DNA of 64,000 nt from Paenibacillus cymbidii (GCF_004764705.1 NZ_SHLX01000008.1:1-64000), one strand, 5' to 3'; shown: positions 17,346 to 26,579, counted from the stretch's first letter. A program made the numbers and translations. The notes: generated by a model from the letters alone, not told the origin.

Positions 17346-17506
17346 GAGCGTGTCTGAACACCCGCTCGAGGTCATCTTGCACCGCCTTTTCGCCCCCTGC
17401 TGCGTCCGTTTTGCTTGACTTACCCCCGGTAAGCCTGCGCAAAACTTCCTTGCATGGAACGAAAATTCGGCCCAATCTGTTCCCCTCGGAGTATTCAGAC
17501 ACGCTC
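17346..17506 (-). mobile_element. 161-bp MITE, copy 1
   Basis: Terminal inverted repeats GAGCGTGTCTGAA and TTCAGACACGCTC bound the segment. Its complement matches the copy at 38622-38782 over the same 161 bp with four differences that I can count. It contains no ORF of note. It lies 25 bp upstream of the membrane-partner gene at 17320, in its 5' leader or promoter region. Confidence 0.9.
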
Positions 17507-17608
17507 TAACGTATATCGAAACTTTCTATATGCACAGTATAGCACATCGATATACACAATCGCGGATGCAATGTGTGGAAGCGGGCGCTTGCCAGCCATG
17601 CTTCTGTC

Positions 17609-17796
17609 GTAACAGGAAAACCTCCCGTTAATTTTCCCGTTTTCGGCGATATGCCGAAAAATAACGGGAAAACCTCCCGCTATATTGGCCCAAAACCCGC
17701 AATTGGCGTGTTTTCAGCGAAAATAACGTGAGGTTTTCCCGTTAAATCGAACTATTGGCTATTTTCAGCGAAAATAACAGGAGGGTTTCCTGTTAT
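17609..17796. repeat. Palindromic array C (core TAACGGGA...TCCCGTTA)
   Basis: Four palindromes start at 17609, 17661, 17723 and 17774, giving spacings of 52, 62 and 51 bp. Cores vary around AACGGGAAAACCTCCCGTT, and the last reads ATAACAGGAGGGTTTCCTGTTAT. Linkers share CGAAAATAAC borders. Together with the MITE this fills the gene-free stretch 17321-17833. Confidence 0.85.
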
Positions 17797-17833
17797 TGCA
17801 GATTGCAGCACTGGAGCCCGGTGAAGGCGTCAT

Positions 17834-18352
17834 TCATTGCAAACTCAACCGGAACGTATCGAGCAGTTCGCCGTCGGCGAACCGATAGTAGTTATAATAG
17901 TAACGCAACACACCGTCGTCTTCCTTCTGCTTGTAGAACGCTTCCCACACATAATCGTTCAGCAGCTTGCCCGGCGATACCCGCATCAGCCGCGCTTTCG
18001 GATTGGACGTGCGGAGCTGCTTGACGATCGCATCTTCTGCGACGCCGTCGGTTTCGTACTCCGTATGCACATCGCCGTCCGCCATCCAAACGATGATGCG
18101 CTGGCCAAGCTTGTCCGTGCCATAGATGATTTCGTACGCCAATTCGCCGACGAACGGCTCCACACGCTCCGCCTTGGCCAATATCGTTTGTTCGTAAGCT
18201 TGCTTCACCGCCGCGTCCTGCATCGTCCATTCGCTCGCGTGCACTTGCCGGTACAACATCTGCAACAGCACCACGATCGCCGCGAGCACCAGCGCCGCCG
18301 TCATCCCGACCTTGACCCGCATGCCGACGGCAGGCCGTTTGCGTTGCCTCAT
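17834..18352 (-). CDS. ypmB: TseB/YpmB-like cell-wall elongation regulator (DUF5590)
   Basis: The 172-residue product has one N-terminal membrane helix (about 12-36) and an extracytoplasmic DUF5590 region with Tyr/Phe-rich stretches, including VWEAFYKQKEDDGVLRYYYN near the end. B. subtilis YpmB (TseB) associates with PBP2A in cell-wall elongation. The gene starts in a four-base overlap with mtaD. Its position near dinG agrees with the Bacillus order dinG-ypmA-ypmB-aspB. Confidence 0.8.
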   Translation of the reverse strand: MRQRKRPAVGMRVKVGMTAALVLAAIVVLLQMLYRQVHASEWTMQDAAVKQAYEQTILAKAERVEPFVGELAYEIIYGTDKLGQRIIVWMADGDVHTEYETDGVAEDAIVKQLRTSNPKARLMRVSPGKLLNDYVWEAFYKQKEDDGVLRYYYNYYRFADGELLDTFRLSLQ

Positions 18353-19656
18353 GCCGACGCTGCTCCCATCAGCTGCTCATACCGCCGTTCGAACTCGAAT
18401 TTGATCCGTTCTTCGTCCATTGTCAGGCAAGCGCCGTCCTGCACGAGCCGGCGGCCGTCGACCCATACGTCGCGCACGTCCGCGCCGGACGCGGAATATA
18501 CGATGTGCGACACCATGTCGGAGCGCGGGAAGAAGTGCGGGCGGTCGATATCGATCCCGATCACATCGGCTTTCATCCCCGGAGCCAACGTGCCGACGCC
18601 ATTCAGCCAAATCGATGCCGCCGCATCGCGCGTGCCCATCTGCAGCGCTTTCGCCGCGGGAACGGCCGTCGGATCGCCGCTGACGCCTTTGTGCAGCAGC
18701 GCCGCCAGCCGCATTTCCTCGAACATGTCGAGGTTGTTGTTGCTGGCCGAGCTGTCCGTACCCAGCGACACAAGAATGCCGGCCGCCAGCAGCTCCGGCA
18801 CGCGGGCGATGCCGCTCGCCAGTTTCAGGTTGCTGCCCGGGTTGTGCGAGACGCGCACATCGTACCGGCAAAGCAGGTCGATTTCCTCGTCGGTCAAATG
18901 AACCGCATGCGCAACCAGACACGGCCGCGAGAACACGCCAAGCTTGGCCAGATGCGCCACGGGGCGGCTGCCGTATTGGGCGACGTTGTCGGCCACTTCG
19001 CGCGCCGTTTCCGACATGTGCGTATGCAAGGGCAGGCCAAGATCGTGAGCCGCTTGCACGATGCGTTCGATATAATCCGGCGGGCATGTGTAAGCGGCGT
19101 GCGGCGACATCATCGTCGTGATGCGGCCGTCCGCCTTGCCGTGCCAGTCGCGGGCGAAGCCCATCGCATCGTTCAGCTTCGCCGTCTGCACATCCGGCGG
19201 GCACAGCCCGATGACGCCGCGCGCCAAACAGCCGCGCATGCCGGACTGCTCCACCGACAACGCCACTTCATGCATATGATCGTACATGTCGACAAACGTC
19301 GTGGTGCCGCTTTTCAGCATCTCGATAATCGAGAGCTGCGTGCCCCATTTGACATCTTCGGCGGTGAATTTCGCTTCGTTCGGCCACATCTTCTCCTGCA
19401 GCCATACTTGCAGCGCCAGATCGTCGCCGATGCCGCGCAGCAGCGACATCGCCGCATGGCCGTGCGTATTGATGAGCCCCGGCAAATACAGCCGGTGTTT
19501 GCCGTCGATAACGGTTTCGTATGCTTCCTTCGGTTCCGGCAGCTCGCCGCCTACCGATACGATGCGGTCGTCCTCGACGACCATACTTCCGGTCACAAAC
19601 GGCGCCGTATCGCTTGCGGTTGCGAACATGCCACCCGTGATCGCCCATTTTGCCAT
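18349..19656 (-). CDS. mtaD: 5-methylthioadenosine/S-adenosylhomocysteine deaminase
   Basis: The 435-residue product is an amidohydrolase of the ATZ/TRZ-like group. Metal ligands are visible as INTHGHAAMS near residue 65, LHTHMSE near 210, VAHAVHLTDEE near 240 and GTDSSASNN near 295. MtaD deaminates methylthioadenosine to methylthioinosine and SAH to inosylhomocysteine. That fits a genome in which methionine-salvage genes occur nearby. The ATG at 19656 has AGGAG eight bases upstream; a GTG three codons earlier is an alternative. It overlaps ypmB and lies 11 bp after rex. Confidence 0.88.
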   Translation of the reverse strand: MAKWAITGGMFATASDTAPFVTGSMVVEDDRIVSVGGELPEPKEAYETVIDGKHRLYLPGLINTHGHAAMSLLRGIGDDLALQVWLQEKMWPNEAKFTAEDVKWGTQLSIIEMLKSGTTTFVDMYDHMHEVALSVEQSGMRGCLARGVIGLCPPDVQTAKLNDAMGFARDWHGKADGRITTMMSPHAAYTCPPDYIERIVQAAHDLGLPLHTHMSETAREVADNVAQYGSRPVAHLAKLGVFSRPCLVAHAVHLTDEEIDLLCRYDVRVSHNPGSNLKLASGIARVPELLAAGILVSLGTDSSASNNNLDMFEEMRLAALLHKGVSGDPTAVPAAKALQMGTRDAAASIWLNGVGTLAPGMKADVIGIDIDRPHFFPRSDMVSHIVYSASGADVRDVWVDGRRLVQDGACLTMDEERIKFEFERRYEQLMGAASA

Positions 19657-19667
19657 TTGCTCCACTC

Positions 19668-20300
19668 CTAATCCTTATCTTTGTCCAAATAATAAGCGAG
19701 ACTTTGCAATTCGGTCGTAAAATCGGCGTGATGAATGCGGATTTCCGTCGGCACCTTGAGCGTCGCCGGGGCAAAGTTGAGAATCGCTTCCACCCCCGCC
19801 GCTACGAATTGGTCGGCCACATTCTGCGCTTCCATTGCAGGAACGGTAATAATGCCGATGCGCACGTTGTAGCTGCGAATCGTTTCGGCCATTTCGCTTG
19901 TCGGCTGCACGGTCAAATTGTTGATCGTTTCGCCGATCTTGCTCGGCATGGCGTCGAAGATGGCGACAATTTTCATATTGTCTTTCAAGTAGGCATTATA
20001 ATTGCTGAGCGCCCGCCCCAGATTGCCCGCGCCGACCAGCGCGACGTTGATGAATTGGTCGAGCTTCAGGATTTGCCTTATTTTTTCGATCAGGTAGGCG
20101 ACGTCGTAACCGATTCCTTTTTTGCCGAAGTCGCCGAAGTAAGCCAGGTCCTTGCGAATTTGCGCCGGATTGAGATCCAGCTTCTGGCCGAGGTCCTGCG
20201 AAGAAACCGTCTGCACATGGCGAAGCGACAATTCCTTGAGATAACGCAAATAAATCGGCAGCCTTCTTACGACCGCCTCGGAAATTTTCGCCGGCTTCAA
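19668..20300 (-). CDS. rex: Redox-sensing transcriptional repressor Rex
   Basis: Rex senses the NADH/NAD+ ratio and represses fermentative and respiratory genes when NADH is low. The 210-residue product has an N-terminal winged helix (SSQDLGQKLDLNPAQIRKDL, about 35-55), followed by the GYDVAYL segment and a Rossmann domain with VALVGAGNLGRAL. The C-terminal domain-swap helix ends in LQSLAYYLDKD. There is no ATG. A double TTG overlaps the dinG stop, and the second TTG (20300) lies seven bases after GAAGGAGG, so translation is probably coupled to dinG. Confidence 0.92.
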   Translation of the reverse strand: MKPAKISEAVVRRLPIYLRYLKELSLRHVQTVSSQDLGQKLDLNPAQIRKDLAYFGDFGKKGIGYDVAYLIEKIRQILKLDQFINVALVGAGNLGRALSNYNAYLKDNMKIVAIFDAMPSKIGETINNLTVQPTSEMAETIRSYNVRIGIITVPAMEAQNVADQFVAAGVEAILNFAPATLKVPTEIRIHHADFTTELQSLAYYLDKDKD

Positions 20301-23173
20301 CAAGGTTCCTCCTTCGCAGCCTCGCCCATCCACTCGGAAATGCGCGGCACAAGCTGGTTCGTGCGCATATGCTCGATCTTCGGTCCCGGCAGCGAGTACA
20401 AAAAATGTTTGCCGTACTGCGTATCGATCACGCGGGTATCGTAAACGATGACGATGCCCTTGTCCCGGGTTGTGCGGACGAGCCGGCCGAAACCTTGCTT
20501 GAAGCGAATGACCGCTTGCGGCACAGACAGCTTCATGAACGGATTCTTGTTGTCCTTCTTGATCAGCTCGCTCTTCGCTTCGGCAACCGGATGGTTCGGC
20601 GGCTGAAACGGCAAACGCACGATCGCCAGCACACTGAGCGCGTCGCCGGGAATATCCACGCCTTCCCAGAAGCTGCTCGTGCCGAGCAGTACGCTGGCGG
20701 AGCTTTCCTGGAACAGCTTCGTCAGCTTGCTGCGGTTGCCGCTGTCGATGCCTTGGCCAAGCACTTCGATGCCGTGCGGCTGCAACAGCTCGCGCAGCTC
20801 GGGATGAACGGTCTTGAGCATGCGATACGAAGTGAACAGCACGAGCATGCGCCCTTTCGTTTCGATCGCCACGTCCTTCAGCGACTGGATGAGGCACGAA
20901 ACGAAATAAGCGTCGCCGGACTGCCCCTTGATCCCCGGAAAATCGCGCGGAATAACGACAAGCGCTTGCTTGCGGTATTGAAACGGCGACGGCAAAATGA
21001 CTGCCTTCAGCTTCGTTTCGTCCTTCTCGTCGGTCAAACCGAGCAACTCGCGCGTATAATCGAACGTGCGATCGACGGAAAGCGTCGCGGATGTCATAAT
21101 TATACTCTTTTTCTCATTGAAAAAATACTGGCGCAGCATCGGGCTGACATCGGTCGGCGCACAGGTAATGAGCAGCGACTTCGCTTTGAATTGCGCACTC
21201 GCTTCCAGCCAGTACACATAGCTCGGATCGGTCCGTTTCATGAAGAAGCGCAGCGCGTCGCGATGACGCCCGAGCTCCTTGAGCGTGCCGCCCACGTCGG
21301 TGACAAGGCTCTGCACGTCGTAGTCGTCCTGCACGTCCTTCCAATCGGCCATCGCCTTCTCTAGCTTGCGCAACACGCCGCCGAGCTTGATGTGCAAATT
21401 GTCCTCCATGTCGCACAGTTCGGTCCACCGCCGCGGCAGCTGCTCGTCCTTGATCCGCAGCACATATTGGCCGCCGCCTTCGGCGTCCTGCTGCGAGGAA
21501 GAAACAAGCTCGTAGAGCAGGAAGACCAACTCGTCCCACATCTCCTTGACGGCGACCAGCGGCTCCAGCTGCTGATCGATCAGGCTCGCCCAAGCGGCGC
21601 CTTGTTCGGCAAGCTCGCCGGTTGCCTGGCCGAAACGGGCGCGCAGCGCCGGCAGCTGGCCGCTTCGCGCATCGCGGTACAACGCCTGCAGCGCGTGGGC
21701 GAACGCATGGTAATGCAGCTCGATGCCGAGATGCTTGCTGGCCACATCTTCGAAATGATGCGCCTCGTCGACGACAAGATGCTTATAGCCGGGCAGCAGC
21801 CGGTGATCGGCTTTGATGTCGGTGAACAACAGCGAATGGTTCGTGATGACGACGTCGGCGATGTTCGCTTCATGTTTCGCGCGGTGGTAGAAACACTTCT
21901 TGAACCACGGGCAGGCGCGGTTCAGACACGACTCGGCGTCGCTCGATACCGTCTGCCAGAACTCGTTGCCGCGGCCGGCGAAAAACAGCTCTTCGTCGTC
22001 CCCGTGCTTCGTTTCGCCGAGCCACACAAGCATTTGCGCCGCCGTTTGCCGGTCGCCTACCGCGTATTCGAAATCTTCGTTTTCGATCTTATGCTCGAAT
22101 TTGCGCAAGCATAAATAGTGGCTGCGGCCTTTCAGCACCGCGGCGCGGAAGGGCACGGGAAACAGCTCGCTGAGCAGCGGCACGTCGCGTTGGCGCAGCT
22201 GCTCCTGCAGGTTGATCGTATGCGTGCTGATGACGACCTTCTGGCCCGCGTTGATGCCATGGTAAAGCGCCGGCAGCAAATAACCGAGCGACTTGCCCGT
22301 TCCGGTGCCCGCTTCGATCAGCAAATGCCGGTCTTCGGCGAACGACAGCGCAACCTCGCGAATCATCTGCTCCTGCGCTTCGCGGTCTTCGTAGCCGGCG
22401 AATTTGGCGCGCAAATTTTCCTTGAACACGGCATAGAAGGCGTCAAACGGCAGCGAGACCCGTTCCTTTGCGTCATCTTCCTCTTCGCGCAGCGGCTGCT
22501 CGTCGCCCCAATCGTCGACATTCAGCGCGAACTGTCGATAATACCGCTGGCCGTCATCGTCCGACGCGCCTTCGCTTTCCTTGCGCAGCAGCAGCTCGCT
22601 GAAGAAGGCGGCCGTGTCGGACGTATCCCGCGACAGCAAATAAACGATCCGCTGCAGCGTCAACAGCGGAAGCGCGCGCAGCCGCTTCAAACACGCCAGC
22701 CATATATGCGCCGTTGCCAGCGCGTCGCTGTCGGCCTGGTGCGGCCTTTCGTGCCCGATGCCGAGCGACTGGCAAACGGCGCCAAGCTGCAGGCTGGGCA
22801 GCGACGGAAACGCGATGCGCAAAAAATCCATCGTGTCCAGCACCGGTCCGCTGAAAGGCGAATACCCGCAATAATCGAGCGTCCGCTGCAGGAAAGCGAC
22901 GTCGAAGCCGGCATTATGGGCGACAAGCACGCTGCCCTCCAGCCGCCTGACCACTTCCGGCAGCACCTCTTCGGCTGTCGGCGCATCCTCTAGCATCGCA
23001 TCGCCAATGCCGGTCAGCGCCGTGATAAACGCCGGCACCGGGATGGTCGGTTTAATCAGCGAAGCGTATGTTTCGACGATTTCATCGTCCTGTATCGTGA
23101 CGAGACCGACCTGGATGATTTCGTCCCCAGGCTGGCTCCCGGTCGTTTCAAAATCGAGCACAGCAAATTTCAT
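20297..23173 (-). CDS. dinG: DnaQ-type exonuclease/DinG-family helicase fusion
   Basis: The 958-residue product begins with a DEDD exonuclease domain (VLDFETTG at the start, VAHNAGFDVAFL near 95, HQADSDALATA near 155). An XPD/DinG-type superfamily 2 helicase follows, with Walker A GTGTGKS and Walker B VVDEAHHFED. Between them four cysteines occur as one YLC and then SCLNRACPWFKKC, with the 5- and 6-residue spacing seen for the 4Fe-4S ligands of E. coli DinG. The start at 23173 was chosen because the DEDD motif follows directly. Upstream is a TPR protein gene; downstream rex overlaps the stop. Confidence 0.92.
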   Translation of the reverse strand: MKFAVLDFETTGSQPGDEIIQVGLVTIQDDEIVETYASLIKPTIPVPAFITALTGIGDAMLEDAPTAEEVLPEVVRRLEGSVLVAHNAGFDVAFLQRTLDYCGYSPFSGPVLDTMDFLRIAFPSLPSLQLGAVCQSLGIGHERPHQADSDALATAHIWLACLKRLRALPLLTLQRIVYLLSRDTSDTAAFFSELLLRKESEGASDDDGQRYYRQFALNVDDWGDEQPLREEEDDAKERVSLPFDAFYAVFKENLRAKFAGYEDREAQEQMIREVALSFAEDRHLLIEAGTGTGKSLGYLLPALYHGINAGQKVVISTHTINLQEQLRQRDVPLLSELFPVPFRAAVLKGRSHYLCLRKFEHKIENEDFEYAVGDRQTAAQMLVWLGETKHGDDEELFFAGRGNEFWQTVSSDAESCLNRACPWFKKCFYHRAKHEANIADVVITNHSLLFTDIKADHRLLPGYKHLVVDEAHHFEDVASKHLGIELHYHAFAHALQALYRDARSGQLPALRARFGQATGELAEQGAAWASLIDQQLEPLVAVKEMWDELVFLLYELVSSSQQDAEGGGQYVLRIKDEQLPRRWTELCDMEDNLHIKLGGVLRKLEKAMADWKDVQDDYDVQSLVTDVGGTLKELGRHRDALRFFMKRTDPSYVYWLEASAQFKAKSLLITCAPTDVSPMLRQYFFNEKKSIIMTSATLSVDRTFDYTRELLGLTDEKDETKLKAVILPSPFQYRKQALVVIPRDFPGIKGQSGDAYFVSCLIQSLKDVAIETKGRMLVLFTSYRMLKTVHPELRELLQPHGIEVLGQGIDSGNRSKLTKLFQESSASVLLGTSSFWEGVDIPGDALSVLAIVRLPFQPPNHPVAEAKSELIKKDNKNPFMKLSVPQAVIRFKQGFGRLVRTTRDKGIVIVYDTRVIDTQYGKHFLYSLPGPKIEHMRTNQLVPRISEWMGEAAKEEPC

Positions 23174-23257
23174 GTTTCGGCTCTTCCCCTTCTTCTCTCC
23201 TTCCCTTAAGCATACCAAAAGGAGGGGAACGAAGGAAAGCCGAATTTGCTGGCACCG

Positions 23258-23968
23258 TTACAGTCTGCCTCCGGGGGCGGGCGTCAGCGCGGCTTCCATC
23301 GCATCCGGGTCGGACCGGTACGCTTTGCGGAAATATTCCATTGCTTTATCGAGATTGTGGTTGCGGGCTTGAATGCAGCCCATGGCATTATAGCCGATTG
23401 CCTTGATTTTATGGTTGTCGGTCAGAGGGAGCACAAATTGCAGCAGCCGGTACGATTCGGCGTAATCGCCAAGTCGCAAGTGGCACATGGCGAGGTGGAT
23501 GCGCACCACCATGTTGTCGGGGCGCTTGCGGGCCAGGAGGGCAAAATGCTCCGCCGCCCGGTCAAACATCGCCAGCTTGTAGTAGCCTTGCCCGCGTTCG
23601 AACGTTTCGAGGTCTTCCGGGTCTGACGGCGGCTGCGGGTTATGGTGCTGAACCGGAAACGGTTCGGACGGCTGTTGTTCCTCTGTCTGCGACAATTTGG
23701 CCGGCAATGCCGCCGACGCGGAAGCGGCAACCGACGGCTTCGCCGACGCGGCTTGCGCCTGATTCTCCGCGGATCCGGTAGGCAGCGCAAGCACGGCGGC
23801 CATTTTCTCTTCGAACTGCAGCCATTCTTCGACGCAAACGTCGCTCATCGTTTTGAGTGCGGACATTTGCCGGTCGAGCTCTTTCCTTTCATTCGGGGAA
23901 GCGTTCGGATATCGCGCTGCGATCTGTTCGAGCGACTCGTGCATGGCGGCAAACAAATGTTTGAACAT
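23258..23968 (-). CDS. TPR-repeat protein, unknown function
   Basis: The 236-residue product has an N-terminal helical segment (about 1-60), a low-complexity Ala/Pro/Gln linker (about 65-115) and two to three TPR units from about 118 to 220 (for example GYYKLAMFDRAAEHFALLAR). It is probably a cytoplasmic scaffold. It lies between dinG and panD on the same strand, where B. subtilis has no equivalent. Partners are unknown. Confidence 0.7.
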   Translation of the reverse strand: MFKHLFAAMHESLEQIAARYPNASPNERKELDRQMSALKTMSDVCVEEWLQFEEKMAAVLALPTGSAENQAQAASAKPSVAASASAALPAKLSQTEEQQPSEPFPVQHHNPQPPSDPEDLETFERGQGYYKLAMFDRAAEHFALLARKRPDNMVVRIHLAMCHLRLGDYAESYRLLQFVLPLTDNHKIKAIGYNAMGCIQARNHNLDKAMEYFRKAYRSDPDAMEAALTPAPGGRL

Positions 23969-24114
23969 GGCCTGGATCCCACCTTGCCGTTGAAAGATGA
24001 AGCGGCCGGATCGGCGCCGCTGCCGTTCGTGTACCTACATTCTTTGTTGCGGCGGCGGGTTTCATTCTCCGTTCCAACGTTTCGCAAGGCGGACCGTATC
24101 TTCACAAAGCAGCG

Positions 24115-24498
24115 TTACAACACAGTGGAATGCGGTTCATTTTCAAGCGTGCGCACGATCTGGTTGTTTCGGTCCAGGATAGCGACGCGCGGCACATGCG
24201 ATCTCGCTTCCTCTTCGCTCATTAGCGCGTAAGCGATAATAATGACCGTATCGCCCGGGTGCACGAGGCGCGCCGCGGCGCCGTTGAGGCAGATGACGCC
24301 GCTGCCGCGGGGACCGGGAATGATGTAGGTTTCCAGGCGGGCGCCGTTGTTGTTGTTGACGACTTGCACCCTTTCGTTAGGGAGCATGTCAACATGATCG
24401 AGCAAATCTTCGTCGATCGTGATGCTGCCGACATAGTTCAAATTCGCTTCCGTTACGGTAGCGCGGTGTAATTTCGCTTTCATCATCGTACGGAACAT
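24115..24498 (-). CDS. panD: Aspartate 1-decarboxylase
   Basis: PanD makes beta-alanine for pantothenate synthesis. The 127-residue product is full length and carries the self-cleavage site Gly-Ser in NYVGSITID, where Ser becomes the pyruvoyl cofactor. [19 protein letters not shown] sequence ([14 protein letters not shown]) and HPGDTVIII follow as in the family. The ATG at 24498 has GGAGGA seven bases upstream. It ends the panB-panC-panD run. Confidence 0.96.
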   Translation of the reverse strand: MFRTMMKAKLHRATVTEANLNYVGSITIDEDLLDHVDMLPNERVQVVNNNNGARLETYIIPGPRGSGVICLNGAAARLVHPGDTVIIIAYALMSEEEARSHVPRVAILDRNNQIVRTLENEPHSTVL

Positions 24499-24525
24499 CG
24501 CCAATTCCTCCCCCTGGAGCTTGCC

Positions 24526-25398
24526 TTATTCGATCAGCTTGTTGTCGATCAGCCGGGTGCGGCCGAATTTGACGGCGAGCGCAAGCAACAGCGGCGTTCC
24601 GTCACCTGGCTGCCAATCGCCGGCCGGCAGCAAGCCCGGATACGTGACGGCTTCGACGTAATCGACGACGGCCAGCGGAGCCGTGCCGATCGTATCGACG
24701 ATACGCTCGCGCAGCCGCGCCCCCGTGATGCCCGGTTCGGCCAGCCAGCCGTCGACGCGGCCGAGCGCCCGGGACAATACAAGCGCCTGTTCCCGCTCCT
24801 CCGGCGACAAATACACATTGCGCGAGCTCATCGCCAGTCCGTCCGGCTCGCGAAGCGTCGGACACGGCACGATGCGGACGCGAAAGTTCAGGTCGTCGGT
24901 CATCTGCCGCACCACCGCCACCTGCTGCGCATCCTTCATGCCGAAGTAAGCGCGATCCGGGTCGAACAGATGGAACAGCTTCGACACGACCGTCGCCACG
25001 CCGTCGAAATGGCCCGGCCTCGAGGCGCCGCACAACGATTCGGTCAAGCCGGAGACGCTGACTGTCGTTTGCGAAGGCCGCGGGTACATGACGGTCACGT
25101 CCGGCATGAACACCACGTCCGTTCCTTCTTTGCGGGCAATGGCCAAATCGCGCTCCGCGTCGCGCGGGTACCGGGCGAAATCTTCGTTCGGCCCGAACTG
25201 CAGCGGATTGACGAAAATGCTGAGCGCCACGACGTCGTTCTCCAGCCGCGCCCGCTGCAGCAAGCTGGCATGCCCTTCGTGCAAATAGCCCATCGTCGGC
25301 ACGAGGCCAACTTCGCCTTTGCCGCCGCGCCCCGTTGCCGCCTTCTTGCCGGCGGCGAGGGCGTCGCGCAATTGTTCGATCGTTGTAGCGACGATCAT
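24526..25398 (-). CDS. panC: Pantothenate synthetase
   Basis: PanC joins pantoate and beta-alanine using ATP. The 290-residue product shows the nucleotidyltransferase HIGH-type motif GYLHEGHASL and PLQFGPNEDFARYPR. KDAQQVAVV and the late MSSRNVYLSPEER motif complete the family set. Its ATG overlaps the panB stop as ATGA. Confidence 0.96.
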   Translation of the reverse strand: MIVATTIEQLRDALAAGKKAATGRGGKGEVGLVPTMGYLHEGHASLLQRARLENDVVALSIFVNPLQFGPNEDFARYPRDAERDLAIARKEGTDVVFMPDVTVMYPRPSQTTVSVSGLTESLCGASRPGHFDGVATVVSKLFHLFDPDRAYFGMKDAQQVAVVRQMTDDLNFRVRIVPCPTLREPDGLAMSSRNVYLSPEEREQALVLSRALGRVDGWLAEPGITGARLRERIVDTIGTAPLAVVDYVEAVTYPGLLPAGDWQPGDGTPLLLALAVKFGRTRLIDNKLIE

Positions 25399-26261
25399 TT
25401 CGCTGCTCCCTCCGCTCCGTACGAGGCGCCTACCGCCGTTTGTTCCCCGTGGAAGCTGTGCGCTTCGTCGGGAAACGAACGATTTTTGACTTCCTTCACA
25501 TATTGCGCAATGCCTTCCCTCATCATGTCCCCGATGCGGGCATACGGCTTGACGAACTTTTTGGGCGGAATGCCAGAACCGTATTGCAGCATATCGTGGA
25601 ACACGAGCACCTGGCCGTCGCACTGGCTGCCGGCGCCGATGCCGATCGTCGGAATCGACAGCCGCCGCGAAATTTCCCCCGCAAGCTCTTCCGGCATCAG
25701 CTCCAGCACAATTGCATAAGCGCCGGCCTGCTCCAATGCAATCGCGTCGTCGATCAGCTTGCGCGCGTCCTTTTCCGTCTTGCCCTGGATAAAATAGCCG
25801 CCGATGCGATGCACCGATTGCGGCGTAAATCCGAGATGTCCCATCACCGGCACGCCGGCTTGCACACAGTTTTGCACCGTTTCGGCAATTTCCGCGCCGC
25901 CTTCCATCTTGATCGTTTTGGCCAGCCCTTCGCGCATGAGCCGCGCCACGCCGCGCAGCGTTTCGTCGCGGCTGCCGTGATACGTCATGAACGGCATGTC
26001 CGCCACTACGAGCGGGATCGTTACGGCCCGGGTAACGGCGCGCGTGTGATAAATGATGTCGTCCAGCGTCACCGGCAGCGTCGATTCGTGGCCCAGCACG
26101 ACATTGCCCAGCGAATCACCGACGAGAATCGCGTCGACGCCCGCTTCCTCCGCCAGTTTGGCGGACGGGTAATCGTAGGCGGTGATGACCGAAATCGGCG
26201 TCCCTTCCTTTTTCATCTTTTGAAACTTGGCGGTCGTTACCGGTTTGGCCTGTTTTTCCAT
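25395..26261 (-). CDS. panB: 3-methyl-2-oxobutanoate hydroxymethyltransferase
   Basis: PanB makes ketopantoate from 2-oxoisovalerate and methylene-tetrahydrofolate. The 288-residue product is a TIM-barrel enzyme with VGDSLGNVVLGHESTLPVT, the metal-binding MPFMTYHGS region and GIGAGSQCDGQVLVFHDM. AAGGGAG lies upstream of the ATG at 26261. A leader of about 300 nt with an internal terminator lies between birA and this gene, so panBCD probably has its own regulated transcript. Confidence 0.96.
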   Translation of the reverse strand: MEKQAKPVTTAKFQKMKKEGTPISVITAYDYPSAKLAEEAGVDAILVGDSLGNVVLGHESTLPVTLDDIIYHTRAVTRAVTIPLVVADMPFMTYHGSRDETLRGVARLMREGLAKTIKMEGGAEIAETVQNCVQAGVPVMGHLGFTPQSVHRIGGYFIQGKTEKDARKLIDDAIALEQAGAYAIVLELMPEELAGEISRRLSIPTIGIGAGSQCDGQVLVFHDMLQYGSGIPPKKFVKPYARIGDMMREGIAQYVKEVKNRSFPDEAHSFHGEQTAVGASYGAEGAAK

Positions 26262-26565
26262 GCGCGTTCCGCTCCCTTGTTGGCTTCGCTTCTTGCGGCG
26301 AATGCCGGAATGAATGCAAAAAAAGACCTTCGCCGAACGCACAAGGTCATCAAATACAATAGCATGCAATTGTATCCCATGATCCTTCTGTCTCGGTCCT
26401 ACCTAGAGGCTCAGAGCAGAATCCGTCACTTCGTTGACCCGCAGACTGCACAATTTCGCTCGCGGGTATTGTTGCCTAACACGAGATTGTTTAAAAACCG
26501 GCTATGTGCATTCGGGTAAAAAAGTGCCGTTCGCCGCATAAGCGATACAACCTTTGCCACCCTTG
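26262..26565 (-). promoter_or_regulatory. panB leader RNA with attenuator, candidate pan-type motif
   Basis: On the minus strand a 300-nt untranslated leader precedes panB. It contains several hairpins, including ATACAAT-tgcatgct-ATTGTAT extended by ATCA/TGAT (about 26350-26380), and ends in a terminator 57 nt before the panB start. Conserved 'pan' RNA motifs are known upstream of panB in Firmicutes; I could not confirm the consensus, so the assignment is tentative. Bases 26566-26654 hold the promoter and an imperfect hairpin next to the birA stop. Confidence 0.5.
26318..26348 (-). terminator. Attenuator terminator in the panB leader
   Basis: On the minus strand GACCTT and AAGGTC pair across 12 bases and are followed by seven T residues. 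The structure lies downstream of a promoter and upstream of panB, so it is more likely conditional than the end of birA. Confidence 0.7.
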
Positions 26566-26570
26566 CTGCC

Positions 26571-26579
26571 ATTATATCA
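26571..26579 (-). promoter_or_regulatory. Extended -10 promoter for panBCD
   Basis: The minus strand reads TGATATAAT, which is a TGn extended -10 element followed by consensus TATAAT. No good -35 element is present, as is usual for this promoter type. Confidence 0.5.

Noticed and set aside
17755..18024. Plus-strand frame over array C and the ypmB end
   Set aside because: It is made of repeat sequence and antisense codons and has no family features.
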